From: Salinarimonas ramus
GTDB lineage: Bacteria > Pseudomonadota > Alphaproteobacteria > Rhizobiales > Beijerinckiaceae
Length of the DNA stretch: 64,000 nucleotides
NCBI RefSeq assembly: GCF_014645695.1
Contig: NZ_BMMF01000003.1
Span: 372,001-436,000 of the forward strand
Reading direction: 5' to 3'
A model generated the notes under the pieces. It did not search any database, had not been told where the DNA came from, and saw nothing but the letters and a program-made list of their open reading frames with translations. Made by a program: the position numbers and the translations under genes. Below, one piece after another: positions 26,590-35,952 of the stretch (positions are counted from its first letter, which is position 1; every line of letters begins with the position of its first letter).

Positions 26590-27534
26590 ATGAAGGCGTC
26601 GATCACGACCCTCATCGCCACCGCCGCCGCCGCGACGCTCGTCGCCGGAGCCGCGAACGCCCAGGACCTGCGGCTGATGACCGGCCCGCAGGGCGGCTCC
26701 TGGTATCCGCTGGGCGGCGCGATCCAGAATATCGTCCAGAACGGCATGGACGGCGTGAGCGTCCAGGTCCTGCCCGGCGGCGGCATCGCCAACGTGAAGG
26801 GCATCGCCACCGGACGCGCCGACGTGGCCTTCGCCAACTCGGTCTCGACGGTGGACGCCATCGAGGGTCGCGGTGCCTTCGAGGAGCGCGCCGAGAACGT
26901 CTGCAACGTCGCGACGCTCTACCCGCAATACTTCCAGATCGTCACGCTGGCAGACAGCGGCATCGAGAGCGTCGGCGACCTCGCGGGCAAGGCGCTGGCG
27001 ACGCAGCCGCGCGGCAACACGGCCGAGGACATCACACGCGGCCTGCTCGAGGCGGCGGGGCTGACCTACGACGACATGTCCCAGATGCACTTCGTCTCCT
27101 ACTCGGACGGCGTCTCCCTGATGAAGGACGGCAACGCCGCCGCCATGACGCTGGGCACCACGGTCCCGGCCTCCGCGATCATGGACCTCGCCAGCGGCTC
27201 GGACATCAAGATGCTGAGCCTCGACGAGGCGCTGATGAACGAGATGCAGAGCCGCAACCCGGGCTACCAGAAGCTCACCATCCCGGCGGGCTCCTATCCG
27301 GGGCAGGACGAGGACGTCCAGGTCATCGGCTATGCGACCCACGTCGTCGCGCGCTGCGACCTCGACGAGGAGATCGTCCACGGCATGCTCGCGGGCATGG
27401 TCGAGAATCTCGGCGACCTGCAGGCCATCGCCGGCGCCATGAAGGGGCTCACCCCCGAGCAGATGGCCCAGGACGTCGGCGTGCCGATGCACGAAGGCGC
27501 CAAGCGCTTCTACGAGGAGCAGGGCGTCATGTGA
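26590..27534 (+). CDS. TAXI-family TRAP transporter solute-binding protein
   Basis: Periplasmic receptor of a TRAP transporter; 314 residues. A signal peptide covers 1-23 (basic start, ATAAAAATLVAG, ANA cleavage). The TAXI signature follows: LMTGPQGGSWYPLGG near 29-43, then GGGIANVKGIATGRADVAFANS. YPGQDEDVQVIGYATHVVA (read in parts) is typical of the C-terminal lobe. It lies directly before the fused permease gene with 99 bp between. Ligand unknown; the neighbouring dehydrogenase hints at an organic acid. Confidence 0.93.
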   Translation: MKASITTLIATAAAATLVAGAANAQDLRLMTGPQGGSWYPLGGAIQNIVQNGMDGVSVQVLPGGGIANVKGIATGRADVAFANSVSTVDAIEGRGAFEERAENVCNVATLYPQYFQIVTLADSGIESVGDLAGKALATQPRGNTAEDITRGLLEAAGLTYDDMSQMHFVSYSDGVSLMKDGNAAAMTLGTTVPASAIMDLASGSDIKMLSLDEALMNEMQSRNPGYQKLTIPAGSYPGQDEDVQVIGYATHVVARCDLDEEIVHGMLAGMVENLGDLQAIAGAMKGLTPEQMAQDVGVPMHEGAKRFYEEQGVM

Positions 27535-27633
27535 CGCCGGCGCCGAGCGCCGACACGAAACGCGCCGATCTGCGTGCCCCCGCCTCACCGGTGGGCGCAC
27601 CCTCCCCTCGCACGAGCAGGCGATGACGCGGCC

Positions 27634-29553
27634 ATGTCCGGACCCAAGCCCGAGAGCTCCACCTACCTGACGATCGTCAAGCGCATGGCCCTCGTGGTCG
27701 CGCTCGCCATGAGCTCGTACCACCTCTATGTCGGCTTCTTCGGCACGCCGGACGCCTTCACGCTGCGCGCCACCCATGTCGGCTTCGCGCTGACGCTGGC
27801 CTTCCTGCTCCTGCCGGCGCGCAAGGCCGACGAGGGGCGCGGCCCGCGGATCTGGGACTGGGCGCTGATCGCGCTTTCGCTGGCCGCCTCCGCCTATCCG
27901 GTGCTGGTGAAGGACTACATCTACTCGCGCTTCATCTACATCGACGAGCTGCGCACGGCCGACATCGTGCTGGGCGTGATCCTGACGCTCCTCGTCATCG
28001 AGGCGGCGCGCCGGGCGCTCGGGCTCGTGCTGCCAGTCACCGTGGTGCTCTTCCTCGGCTACGCGCTGTTTCTCACCAATACCGAGCCGCTGCTCCTGCT
28101 CGAGCAGCTCTACCTGACGACGGAAGGGATCTACGGCATCCCCGTCGCGGTCTCGGCGACCTACGTCGTGCTCTTCATCCTGTTCGGCGCCTTCGTCGAG
28201 CGCTCGGGCGCCGGCAAGCTGTTCATGGACTTCGCCATCAGCCTCACGGGCCACACCGCCGGCGGGCCCGCGAAGGTCGCGTGCGTGACGAGCGGGCTCT
28301 TCGGCTCGGTCTCCGGCTCGGCGGTGGCGAACGTGATGACGACGGGCGCCTTCACCATTCCCCTGATGAAGCGGCTGGGCTACCGCCCCGCCTTCGCCGG
28401 CGCGGTGGAGGCCGTCGCCTCCACCGGCGGGCAGATCATGCCGCCGATCATGGGCGCCGCCGCCTTCGTCATGGCCGAGTTCATGGGGGTGAGCTATCTC
28501 ACGGTGGCGACCTACGCGCTGATCCCCGCGCTCCTCTACTACGTCGCCGTCTTCGCCGCGGTGCATTTCGAGGCGCGCCGGCTCGGCATGCGCGGGCTCC
28601 CGCGCGACGAGCTGCCCCGGCTCGGGGAGGTGCTGCGCGAGCGCGGGCACCTCTTCCTGCCTCTCGTCGTCATCGTCGCGGTGCTGCTGTCGGGCTACAG
28701 CGCCCCCTTCGCGGCTTTGTGCGGCATCGCCTCCGTCATCCCCACGGCGCTGCTCCGCAAGACCACCCGCTCGGCGGTGAACCTGCGCATGATCGTCGAG
28801 AGCCTGGAGGCCGGCGCGGTCGGCTCCATCATGGTTGCGCTCGCCTGCGCGGCTGCGGGCATCGTCATCGGCGTCATCACGCTCACCGGCGCGGGGCTGA
28901 CCTTCTCGAGCTTCGTCATCTCGGCGGCGAACGAGATGCTGATGCCCGCCCTCCTCCTCACCATGGTCGCGGGCATCATCCTGGGCATGGGCATGCCCAC
29001 GACGCCCGCCTACATCATCCAGGTCTCGCTCCTCGTTCCGGCTCTGGTGCGCCTGGGCGTGCCCGTGGAGAGCGCGCATCTCTTCGTGTTCTACTTCGCC
29101 ATCCTCTCGGCGATCACGCCCCCCGTGGCCATCGCGGTCTATGCGGCGAACGGCATCTCGGGGGCGCAGCTCTGGCCGAGCTCGGTGGCGGCGGTGAAGC
29201 TCGGGCTCACCGGCTACATCATCCCCTTCATGTTCGTGTTCGGGCCCTCGCTCCTGATGATCGGGCCGTGGACGACGATCGGCGCCACCACGGTGACCGC
29301 CGTGATCGGGGTGATCTTCCTCGCGGCGGGGCTGAACGGCTGGCTCGTCACCGCCGCCTCGCGGCTCGAGCGCGTGCTCCTCGTGTGCGCGGCGTTCGTC
29401 CTGATCAAGCCCGGCCTGTGGACCGACGCCGTCGGCATCGGGCTCGGCGCGGTGGCGCTGATGCTGCAGCTGCGCGCGCGCCGTCGCGAGGATCGCGCGA
29501 CCCCGGAGCGCGCCGCGGCCCCCCTGCCCGATCCGGTGCGACCGGCGGAATGA
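27634..29553 (+). CDS. TRAP transporter fused DctQ-DctM permease
   Basis: Inner-membrane Na+-coupled importer of about 639 residues with some 16 membrane helices. A small DctQ-like part is followed by the large DctM part (GLFGSVSGSAVANVMTTGAF, GGQIMPPIMGAAAF, GMGMPTTPAYI, ITPPVAIAVYAANG, all as short blocks). This is the fused form that partners TAXI receptors. The ATG at 27634 is chosen over an earlier in-frame start whose leader is not conserved-looking. The first helix starts near residue 14. Operon with the receptor and probably the dehydrogenase. Confidence 0.92.
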   Translation: MSGPKPESSTYLTIVKRMALVVALAMSSYHLYVGFFGTPDAFTLRATHVGFALTLAFLLLPARKADEGRGPRIWDWALIALSLAASAYPVLVKDYIYSRFIYIDELRTADIVLGVILTLLVIEAARRALGLVLPVTVVLFLGYALFLTNTEPLLLLEQLYLTTEGIYGIPVAVSATYVVLFILFGAFVERSGAGKLFMDFAISLTGHTAGGPAKVACVTSGLFGSVSGSAVANVMTTGAFTIPLMKRLGYRPAFAGAVEAVASTGGQIMPPIMGAAAFVMAEFMGVSYLTVATYALIPALLYYVAVFAAVHFEARRLGMRGLPRDELPRLGEVLRERGHLFLPLVVIVAVLLSGYSAPFAALCGIASVIPTALLRKTTRSAVNLRMIVESLEAGAVGSIMVALACAAAGIVIGVITLTGAGLTFSSFVISAANEMLMPALLLTMVAGIILGMGMPTTPAYIIQVSLLVPALVRLGVPVESAHLFVFYFAILSAITPPVAIAVYAANGISGAQLWPSSVAAVKLGLTGYIIPFMFVFGPSLLMIGPWTTIGATTVTAVIGVIFLAAGLNGWLVTAASRLERVLLVCAAFVLIKPGLWTDAVGIGLGAVALMLQLRARRREDRATPERAAAPLPDPVRPAE

Positions 29554-29569
29554 AGCGCGACCGGCGGCG

Positions 29570-30634
29570 TCAGAGCCGCCAGTCGATGCGCCGCACGTGC
29601 GGATCGGCGTGGGCGAGCACGGTCGTCTCGCCGCCGGGCCAGAGGCGCAGCGTCAGGACCGGTCGGAGCGTCTCGTCGAGCTCGAAGGCGATCCAGGCGA
29701 GCGGCGCCTCCGACGTCGCCGCCGCGCCGACCTCCTCCATGTGCCGCGTGATCGCCTCCCGCCCGGCGTCGGGGACGTAACCCCAGACGATGGAGTGCAT
29801 CAGCACCGTCGCGGTGCCGTCGCGCGGGCGCACGCGGCGCGAGACGAAATCGGCGGCGTCCGCCTTCTCCACGCGCGGCGGAGCCTCGGTGGCGAGCGCC
29901 AGCGCCGCCTCGATGCGGGCGAGACGCTCGGACTGATCCGGCCAGACGTAGGCCGTGAGCCGCTCGCGCGCGGCGGGATCGAGGAGGTCGACGGGAGACA
30001 GGTCGCAGCCGAGGCGCTCGACGATGATCGGCTCGCGCCCCACCCGGTCCGATCCGCTCCATTCGGGGGCGAGCAGGAGCGGCGTGCCGGCCGCGCCGTA
30101 GCGCCGCCCGGCGAAGCGGTAGGCGTATCGGTCGAGAAGCAGGTTGAGGCCGCCGCTGGAGCCGATCTCGAAGAGGCGGACGGGCAGCCCCGTGCGCGCG
30201 CTCACCTGCATGAGGCCCAGGACGAGGCAGGCCGAGCGCGCGACCTCGTTCGTCTGCGGCGCGTGCGCGAGCCAGCCGACGAGCGCCTCGTCGTCAGCCG
30301 CGATAGCCGCGGCGAGGGCCTCGCGCAGCGCCGCCTCGGAGGGGCTCGGCGCCGGCGGGTAGAGCGCGCCGAGCGCCGGCGCCCGGCCCGATCGCGCGAG
30401 GCCGTGCAGCGCCGCCGAGACGCGCAGCGGCAGAGCATCGTTGCGCGCGTCCGGTCGTCCGGGCCAGGAGAGCACGGCCGCCCCGAAGGCGCTCTCCCGT
30501 TCCGCTACGGCGATGAAGGCGCGCAGCACCCGCCCCGTGAAGTCCGAGCCGAGCTCGGCGCAAAGGTCAGCCTGGCCGGCGAAGGAGGCCCGGATCGCGG
30601 CCTCGCGCGCCGCCTCGTCGTCGCTCATGGTCAT
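29570..30634 (-). CDS. DUF2332 family protein
   Basis: 354 residues from the ATG at 30634, which lies 13 bases past the stop of the DJ-1-like gene; a second ATG is two codons on. FEIGSSGGLNLLLDRYAYRF in the middle, with IGSSGGLNL reminiscent of a methyltransferase glycine loop, plus SIVWGYVPD and AWIAFELDE, are DUF2332 hallmarks. The family resembles SAM-dependent methyltransferases but has no known reaction. It converges with the TRAP permease, leaving only 16 bp between stops. Confidence 0.85.
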   Translation of the reverse strand: MTMSDDEAAREAAIRASFAGQADLCAELGSDFTGRVLRAFIAVAERESAFGAAVLSWPGRPDARNDALPLRVSAALHGLARSGRAPALGALYPPAPSPSEAALREALAAAIAADDEALVGWLAHAPQTNEVARSACLVLGLMQVSARTGLPVRLFEIGSSGGLNLLLDRYAYRFAGRRYGAAGTPLLLAPEWSGSDRVGREPIIVERLGCDLSPVDLLDPAARERLTAYVWPDQSERLARIEAALALATEAPPRVEKADAADFVSRRVRPRDGTATVLMHSIVWGYVPDAGREAITRHMEEVGAAATSEAPLAWIAFELDETLRPVLTLRLWPGGETTVLAHADPHVRRIDWRL

Positions 30635-30647
30635 CGCGCGCACTGCC

Positions 30648-31226
30648 TCAGCGCGCCGCGCGCAGCATCGCGAGCGTCTCCTCGAGGCCCGGCGCTCCGG
30701 GATAGAGGAGCGCCATCGTCTCGGCCGCGAAGGTGGCGGGCGCCGTGCCCGGCGCGGACACGACGCGGCGGTCGCACACCGCCTCCCCGCCCTCGCGGTA
30801 ATGGTCGGCGCCGGCATAGCCCGGCACGACGTCGAGGAGCCAGGCGCGTCCGTTGCTGGTATGCGCGCGATCGGCGAAGAGCCCCGCCCGCGCCGCCTGC
30901 ACCGTCGCCGCGCAGATGACGGCGACGACGGTGCCGCGCTCGTATTCCGCCCGCAGGAGCGGCGCGATGTCGAGATCGCCCGTGACCCACGCGTCCGAGC
31001 CGCACACGACGAGCGCGTCCGGCGCCGCCTCGCTCGCCTCGCCGAAGCGCCCGTCCGCCCGCGCGCGCAGCCCGCCGATGGAGACGACGTCCTCGCCCGT
31101 CGGCGTGAGATAGCGGATGTCGGCGCCGAACTGCTCGCGCGCCGACGCCGCCAGCATGCCGACCTCCCAATCGGCGAAGCCGTCGGGGAGGAGGACGGCG
31201 ATGCGCCTGTGCAGATCCTCGGACAT
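30648..31226 (-). CDS. DJ-1/PfpI family protein
   Basis: 192 residues from the ATG at 31226 behind AGAGGGA. IAVLLPDGFADWE at the N-terminus gives the conserved Glu. VICAATVQAARAGLFADR carries the nucleophile-elbow Cys near 106 in the usual CxAT context, followed by the HTSNG segment. The family includes stress chaperones, glyoxalase III-like and amidotransferase-like proteins; which activity applies is unclear. Probably co-transcribed with the DUF2332 gene. Confidence 0.88.
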   Translation of the reverse strand: MSEDLHRRIAVLLPDGFADWEVGMLAASAREQFGADIRYLTPTGEDVVSIGGLRARADGRFGEASEAAPDALVVCGSDAWVTGDLDIAPLLRAEYERGTVVAVICAATVQAARAGLFADRAHTSNGRAWLLDVVPGYAGADHYREGGEAVCDRRVVSAPGTAPATFAAETMALLYPGAPGLEETLAMLRAAR

Positions 31227-31323
31227 GACGAAATCCCTCTCGCGATGCGCGCCGCCCGGTGGTGATCTCGTGGGGGCCGGCAACCGCATCATCGCATCGA
31301 AACGCGACCCTGTCGCGACGCGA

Positions 31324-32373
31324 TCAGCGCGTCGTCTCCTTCATGAGCGCGCGCCAGGTGTCGAAGAACTTCTCGGCGGCGACCGCCATCTCCCGCTCGT
31401 CCTCGTCGCTCTCGGGATAGGTCGCCGACATGATGCCGATGATCGTGAACCCGCCGTCCGGGTCGCGCGTGAAGATGGGCGAGCCGGAATCGCCGTCGAT
31501 GGCGTCGCATTCGTGGAAGAACGTGCCGTCGTCGAAGAGCTCGGTGACGGCGCAGCCTTCGTGCGCGGTGAGCTTCGAGCCGTTGTCGGCGCTGTAGCCC
31601 GCCTGCGTCACGGCGGAGAGCAGCCCTTGCGCGAAACGGGTCGTCAGCCCCTGCGCCCCCGACCCGTCGATGCGCATCGTGCCGGCGATGTCCCCGATCG
31701 GATCCTCGAGCACGAGGAAGCCCCAATCCTCGCCGTCGATGCCGCTCGTCTCGGCGTGCTCGCGATTGTCGAAGCGCTCGGAGAGGACCTCGCGCACGAC
31801 GCGGCTGCGGGCGACCTCGTTGGGTCCGTCCTTGCCGGCGACGAAGACGAGGACTGGGTCGCGCTCGTTGGAATCCTCGGCGCGGAAGAAGCAATGCGCC
31901 GCGGTGAGCACCAGGCGCGGACCGACGAGGACGCCCGAGCAATGGCCGCTCTCCGTCTCGAGCCGGCCGATGCTGCTCCACGGCCGCTCGGCGGAGGGCA
32001 CGAAGACGCGGTCGTCGCGCCCCGAGAAGGCCGGGCTCCAGCGCCCGCGGCAGTCGGTGGTGTCGGTGCGTCGCGGGCAGAGCGCCGTGCCGATGCTCGG
32101 CTCGTCGCACTCGCCGTCGTTCGCGAAATGGCAGGCGTCCGCCGAGAGCACGCCGCGTCGGCGGCAATCCCACGAATCGGTACCGGCGGCGCACACGCCC
32201 GTGCCGATCCCCGGCTCGTCGCATTCGCCGTCGATGGCGTATTCGCAGGTGTTGGCGTCGAGGGCGACGTCCTGCGCCCGAGCACTCTCGGGCGCGAGCG
32301 CGGTCAGCCACGCGATGGCGAGCGCGCCGGCCATCAGCATGCGCGCGCCCCACGCCGTCGATCTCGCCCCCAT
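31324..32373 (-). CDS. secreted trypsin-like serine protease with duplicated Cys module
   Basis: 349 residues. Signal peptide 1-33 (ARAQ cleavage). Two consecutive Cys-rich copies at 43-70 and 81-108 share the pattern CxxAxDGECDEPxIGTxxC...TDxxDC, as a calcium-loop-like or LDL-A-like unit. The chymotrypsin-fold domain has the triad His160 (LTAAHC), Asp216 (GEDWGFL) and Ser296 (DGDSGSP). Glu-rich surroundings suggest a V8-like relative. Likely active outside the inner membrane. The repeated module may bind metal or cell wall. It is monocistronic, with a promoter probably in 32374-32466. Confidence 0.87.
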   Translation of the reverse strand: MGARSTAWGARMLMAGALAIAWLTALAPESARAQDVALDANTCEYAIDGECDEPGIGTGVCAAGTDSWDCRRRGVLSADACHFANDGECDEPSIGTALCPRRTDTTDCRGRWSPAFSGRDDRVFVPSAERPWSSIGRLETESGHCSGVLVGPRLVLTAAHCFFRAEDSNERDPVLVFVAGKDGPNEVARSRVVREVLSERFDNREHAETSGIDGEDWGFLVLEDPIGDIAGTMRIDGSGAQGLTTRFAQGLLSAVTQAGYSADNGSKLTAHEGCAVTELFDDGTFFHECDAIDGDSGSPIFTRDPDGGFTIIGIMSATYPESDEDEREMAVAAEKFFDTWRALMKETTR

Positions 32374-32466
32374 CTCCCCCTCCGGCTCACGCCCCTTTTG
32401 CCCGCAGGCTAAGCCGGAGACGCCGCCGGGTCCATACGGGCCGGTGGGGGATCGCTCGTGAGGCGC

Positions 32467-32817
32467 TCAGTCCACGAACACGGTCTCGGCGTCCGTGCGC
32501 TCGAAGCAGAGATTCACCGTACGCTCGCGGGCGCGGGTGCGGTGGCGCACGCCCGCCGCGACGCGGTAGGCCTGGCCGGGGCCGAGGGCGACGCAGCCCG
32601 AGTCGAGATCGATCTCGAGCCGCCCCTCCACGACGACGAAGAGCTCGTCGCTGTGCGGGTGCACGTGCCAGCGATACTCGCCCGTGAACACGGCGATGCG
32701 CAGGCAATGGTCGTTCACGCCTGCCAGCACGAAGTTGTGGTGCCCGTCGAGCCCCGCCGTCGCCTCGGCGAAATCGATGGACGTATCCGATCCGGTGTCT
32801 TCGAGGCTGTCCGTCAC
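32467..32817 (-). CDS. cupin-domain protein
   Basis: 116 residues. The GTG start at 32815-32817 overlaps the upstream stop as GTGA, with a GGAG site in the preceding gene. A single cupin barrel is visible: HVHPHSDELFVVVEGRLEID (metal ligands His, His, Glu in the HxHxxxE pattern near 61-66), then GPGQAYRVAAGVRHRT with the second His. Small cupins of this kind bind a metal; substrate unknown. It forms a two-gene operon with the coiled-coil membrane protein upstream. Confidence 0.85.
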   Translation of the reverse strand: MTDSLEDTGSDTSIDFAEATAGLDGHHNFVLAGVNDHCLRIAVFTGEYRWHVHPHSDELFVVVEGRLEIDLDSGCVALGPGQAYRVAAGVRHRTRARERTVNLCFERTDAETVFVD

Positions 32818-33248
32818 GGGCGCGGCTCCAGGAGGCTCGTCGACGGGCGAGGCGTCGCGGTTCGCATGTCGGCTGCCTCGACGGTGGAGACCGAAAGGAC
32901 CGAGAGCCCGGCCTGGAATGCGGTCAGATAGCCGCTGATCGTGCCCGTGAGCGCCGCGAACAGGGCGATCCCGGTGCCGACGACGGCGATGATGATGGTC
33001 AGCCGAGCGCTGCGCGTCTCGCTGCGTAGATCGTCGAACTCCGACCTGAGCATGGCGAAGTCCTGGCGCATCCCGTCCGCGTCTGCCTTCATGTCGGCGA
33101 AGCGGACGTTTCCGATCTCCACCATCCCGGAGATCTGGTCCGCCAGGCGGTCGATCTTGCCGTCCAGGCCGACGAGCCGAGCGTCGAGCCGCGCCTCCAC
33201 GAGGGCGATCTTCGCATCGAGCTCCTGGTGCGTCGGCCCGTCCATCAT
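32814..33248 (-). CDS. coiled-coil protein with C-terminal membrane helix
   Basis: 144 residues from the ATG at 33246-33248, behind GCGAGGA; a second ATG follows immediately. Residues 5-85 are heptad-like and charged (KIALVEARLDARLVGLDGKID, MLRSEFDDLRSE). One membrane helix (LTIIIAVVGTGIALFAALTG) lies near 88-107. The tail is polar. It resembles small DUF1640-type coiled-coil membrane proteins, but I cannot assign it. Its stop overlaps the cupin start. Confidence 0.7.
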   Translation of the reverse strand: MMDGPTHQELDAKIALVEARLDARLVGLDGKIDRLADQISGMVEIGNVRFADMKADADGMRQDFAMLRSEFDDLRSETRSARLTIIIAVVGTGIALFAALTGTISGYLTAFQAGLSVLSVSTVEAADMRTATPRPSTSLLEPRP

Positions 33249-33338
33249 TCCTCGCGGCTCTGGTTCCGCCACGCCCTCGCGTGGCGCACCCCTTCATCTA
33301 GCAACCCGGTTCGCGAAGAGTCAACGCCCGGCACACCT

Positions 33339-34472
33339 TCACCCGTAGGTGTGGTCCCGCCACGGGCCCTGCCGGCGCGGATCGTGCAGCGGCCAGTCGG
33401 GCCGGGCCTGGCGCACCATCATCACCTCCGCGAGGTTCTCGCGGGTGAGGAGCCCCACGAGCCGGCCGGTCCCGTCGAGCACGAAGAGCGCCGGCGCGCG
33501 GCTCGACGCCAAGAGCCCCATGCCCTCGGAGAGCGGGGCGTCCGCGCGGATCTCGGGGATGTCGCGGGTCATCACGTCGAGGACGGGGCTCGTCGGCGTG
33601 CCGTGGCGCAAAGCCGGGATCAGCGCGTCGCGCGTCACGAGCCCACGCGGATGCCCCGCCCCGTCGACCACGGGGAACTCCTTCTGCGAGGTGCGGATGA
33701 GGCATTCCACCGCGTCGTCGAGGGTGGCGGAGGGGGGAAGCGTCTCGACGACGCTGACCATGGCGGCGGCGACGCTGGTGTCGTCGGCGGCGCCCTTCAT
33801 GGCCGATTGCTCCACCTCCGCGGAGGCGGCGAGATAGACGAAGACCGCGATGACGAGGAGGATCGGGTTCCAGAACAAGCCCACGATCGCGAACACGACC
33901 GCCGCCGCCTGCCCGATGCGCCCGGCGATGGCGGTAGCGCGGGCGTGCGGCATACGCATCGCCATCAGCGCGCGCAGCACCCGCCCGCCGTCCATCGGAA
34001 AGGCGGGGATGAGGTTGAACACGACGAGGATGACGTTCACCGCGGCCAGCCGCGCGACGAGCGAGAGACCCGGGTTCTCGATCTCCACGAAGTTCGCCGT
34101 GTCGAGCGTGGCTCCCAGGACGAGGAACAGCACGGCCGCGATCACGACGTTCACCGCCGGGCCGGCCAGCGCCACGACGAGCTCCTGGCGCGGGTCGTCG
34201 GGGATGCGCTCGAGGCTGGCGATGCCGCCGATGGGCGAGAGGATCACGCTGGGCGTGCGGATGCCGTAGCGGCGCGCGGCGAGGATGTGGCCGAACTCGT
34301 GCGCGAGCACGCAGGCGAAGAGCAAGACGACGAAGACCGTCGTCGCGAGCGCCGCCTCGAAGCCGCCCGATCGCCAGGTCGCGCCCGCGATCCAGACGAG
34401 GAAGAGCACGAAGGTGACGTGCAGCTTCACGACGGTGCCGGCGATCGTGCCGACGGGAAAGGACCAGACCAT
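33339..34472 (-). CDS. site-2 protease family zinc metalloprotease with CBS pair
   Basis: Intramembrane protease of 377 residues; ATG at 34472 behind GAGGAGCG. The zinc motif is HEFGH near residue 58 in the second membrane helix. The second motif is NLIPAFPMDGGRVLRA, whose Asp is the third ligand. About six membrane helices are followed by two CBS domains (about 245-355) such as DAVECLIRTSQKEFPVVD and TSPVLDVMTRDIPEI. CBS pairs in this class sense adenine nucleotides. Substrate unknown. It points away from the dioxygenase gene across a 216-bp shared promoter region. Confidence 0.92.
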   Translation of the reverse strand: MVWSFPVGTIAGTVVKLHVTFVLFLVWIAGATWRSGGFEAALATTVFVVLLFACVLAHEFGHILAARRYGIRTPSVILSPIGGIASLERIPDDPRQELVVALAGPAVNVVIAAVLFLVLGATLDTANFVEIENPGLSLVARLAAVNVILVVFNLIPAFPMDGGRVLRALMAMRMPHARATAIAGRIGQAAAVVFAIVGLFWNPILLVIAVFVYLAASAEVEQSAMKGAADDTSVAAAMVSVVETLPPSATLDDAVECLIRTSQKEFPVVDGAGHPRGLVTRDALIPALRHGTPTSPVLDVMTRDIPEIRADAPLSEGMGLLASSRAPALFVLDGTGRLVGLLTRENLAEVMMVRQARPDWPLHDPRRQGPWRDHTYG

Positions 34473-34688
34473 GGACGACGCTCCTCGGCGCACCGCCGCA
34501 TCGGCACGCGCCCGGACGGAACGCGATCCTAGCAGCGGAGGTTCGCAGACGCGACGTCGCGTCCGCCGCGCCGTCCGCTTTCCGTAGGGACGCAGGCGCA
34601 CGCTTGCATCGCGACAAGTCCGCCGGACGCGATCCGCGCTATCATGTCCTCGACCAGTCCCAGACGATTTCCGTAGCGGAGCACCCCG

Positions 34689-35633
34689 ATGCAGCTCACC
34701 GGCCTCCACCATCTCACCGCCGTCACCGCGGACGCCCCCGGCAACCACGCCTTCTACACGGACGTGCTGGGCCTTCGCCTCGTGAAGAAGACCGTGAACC
34801 AGGACGACGTCTCCGCCTACCACCTCTTCTACGCCGACGGGCTCGCCTCGCCGGGCTCGGACATCACCTTCTTCGATTGGCCGGTGGGGCGCGAGCGGCG
34901 CGGGACGCACGCGATCACCCGCACGGGGCTCCGCGTCGCGGGCGAGGAGGCGCTCGCCTTCTGGGAGGCGCACCTCGCCGATCGCGGCGTTCGCCACGGC
35001 GGCACGACGCGCCGGGACGGGCGCGTCGTCCTCGACTTCGAGGACCCGGAGGGCCAGCGCCTGACGCTGGTCGACGATGGCGGCGCGGGCGAGGCGCACC
35101 CCTGGGAGCGCAGCCCCGTTCCCGCCGAGCACCAGATCCGCGGGCTGGGGCCCGTCACGATCTCCGTGCCGGACCGCGCGCCCACGGCCATGGTGCTCGA
35201 GCGCCTCATGAACATGCGCGAGGCCCGCGCCTACCAGACGCCCGGGCGCCCCGGCTCGACGACGCACGTCTACGAGATGGGCGAGGGCGGCCCGGCGGCG
35301 GAGCTCCACGTGGCGGTGGAGCCCGGCCTCGAGACCGCGCGCCCCGGCGCGGGCGGCGTCCACCACGTCGCCTTCCGCATCCCGGACGCGGATTACGCCG
35401 ACTGGGCGGCGCGCCTGCGCGGGCTCGGCGTGCCCTCGAGCGGCCCCGTCGACCGCTTCTACTTCAAGAGCCTCTACTTCCGCGAGCCCAACGGCATCCT
35501 GTTCGAGCTCGCGACCGACGGCCCCGGCTTCGCCGTCGACGAGCCCATGGCCGAGCTCGGCGAGCGCCTGGCGCTCCCGCCCTTCCTGGAGGGGCGCCGC
35601 GAGGAGATCGAGCGCGGCCTGAAGCCGCTCTGA
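34689..35633 (+). CDS. ring-cleaving dioxygenase-like VOC protein
   Basis: 314 residues made of paired vicinal-oxygen-chelate domains. The N-terminal [14 protein letters not shown] gives the first metal His. [15 protein letters not shown] (near 219-233) gives the second, and [16 protein letters not shown] near 262-277 gives the Glu ligand. This is the MhqO/MhqE-type family annotated as ring-cleaving dioxygenase, linked to quinone and aromatic stress. Substrate not known here. No aromatic pathway genes lie nearby. Confidence 0.88.
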   Translation: MQLTGLHHLTAVTADAPGNHAFYTDVLGLRLVKKTVNQDDVSAYHLFYADGLASPGSDITFFDWPVGRERRGTHAITRTGLRVAGEEALAFWEAHLADRGVRHGGTTRRDGRVVLDFEDPEGQRLTLVDDGGAGEAHPWERSPVPAEHQIRGLGPVTISVPDRAPTAMVLERLMNMREARAYQTPGRPGSTTHVYEMGEGGPAAELHVAVEPGLETARPGAGGVHHVAFRIPDADYADWAARLRGLGVPSSGPVDRFYFKSLYFREPNGILFELATDGPGFAVDEPMAELGERLALPPFLEGRREEIERGLKPL

Positions 35634-35670
35634 GCTCCCGCCCGCCGCGGCGGCGCACGCGAAAACGCGC

Positions 35671-35699
35671 TTGCGAGCCGCCGCGGCCACGGCTATCTA
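35671..35699 (+). promoter_or_regulatory. sigma70-type promoter of tRNA-Gly
   Basis: TTGCGA at 35671-35676 and TATCTA at 35694-35699 are separated by exactly 17 bp. The predicted start is about 35706, just before the tRNA 5' end at 35710. Confidence 0.7.
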
Positions 35700-35709
35700 T
35701 GGTGCCGAC

Positions 35710-35784
35710 GCGGGCGTAGTTCAGTGGTAGAACGTCAGCTTCCCAAGCTGAATGTCGTCGGTTCGATCCCGATCGCCCGCTCCA
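35710..35784 (+). tRNA. tRNA-Gly (CCC)
   Basis: Cloverleaf reads cleanly: acceptor GCGGGCG/CGCCCGC, D arm GTTC...GAAC, anticodon stem TCAGC/GCTGA around loop TTCCCAA (anticodon CCC), T arm GTCGG-TTCGATC-CCGAT, discriminator T and encoded CCA at 35782-35784. It reads GGG codons. A broken integrase lies just downstream, so its 3' end is the probable attachment site of the island. Confidence 0.93.
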
Positions 35785-35872
35785 TTCTTCCTCAAACATC
35801 TCAAGCTCTTGCAAGGCCTCCAGGTCTTGCGAACCGGCTTCGCCGTTGACGAGAACGCCTCGGCAACTGTGG

Positions 35873-35878
35873 TATAAT
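35873..35878 (+). promoter_or_regulatory. extended -10 element upstream of integrase remnant
   Basis: A perfect TATAAT preceded by TGG (extended -10). TTGACG at 35845 is 21-22 bp upstream, too far for an ideal -35, so the extended -10 may carry the activity. It would drive the broken integrase. Confidence 0.45.
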
Positions 35879-35952
35879 GGGGAAGCGGATATGCCGGGCT
35901 ACACGCATGACCGGACACGAATCGGGGCGGCGACGATCGACCGCGTCACACC

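Noticed and set aside
25342-29079. 1245-residue minus-strand frame
   Set aside because: Opposes the dehydrogenase and TRAP genes, which have clear families. Low-complexity Arg/His/Glu composition.
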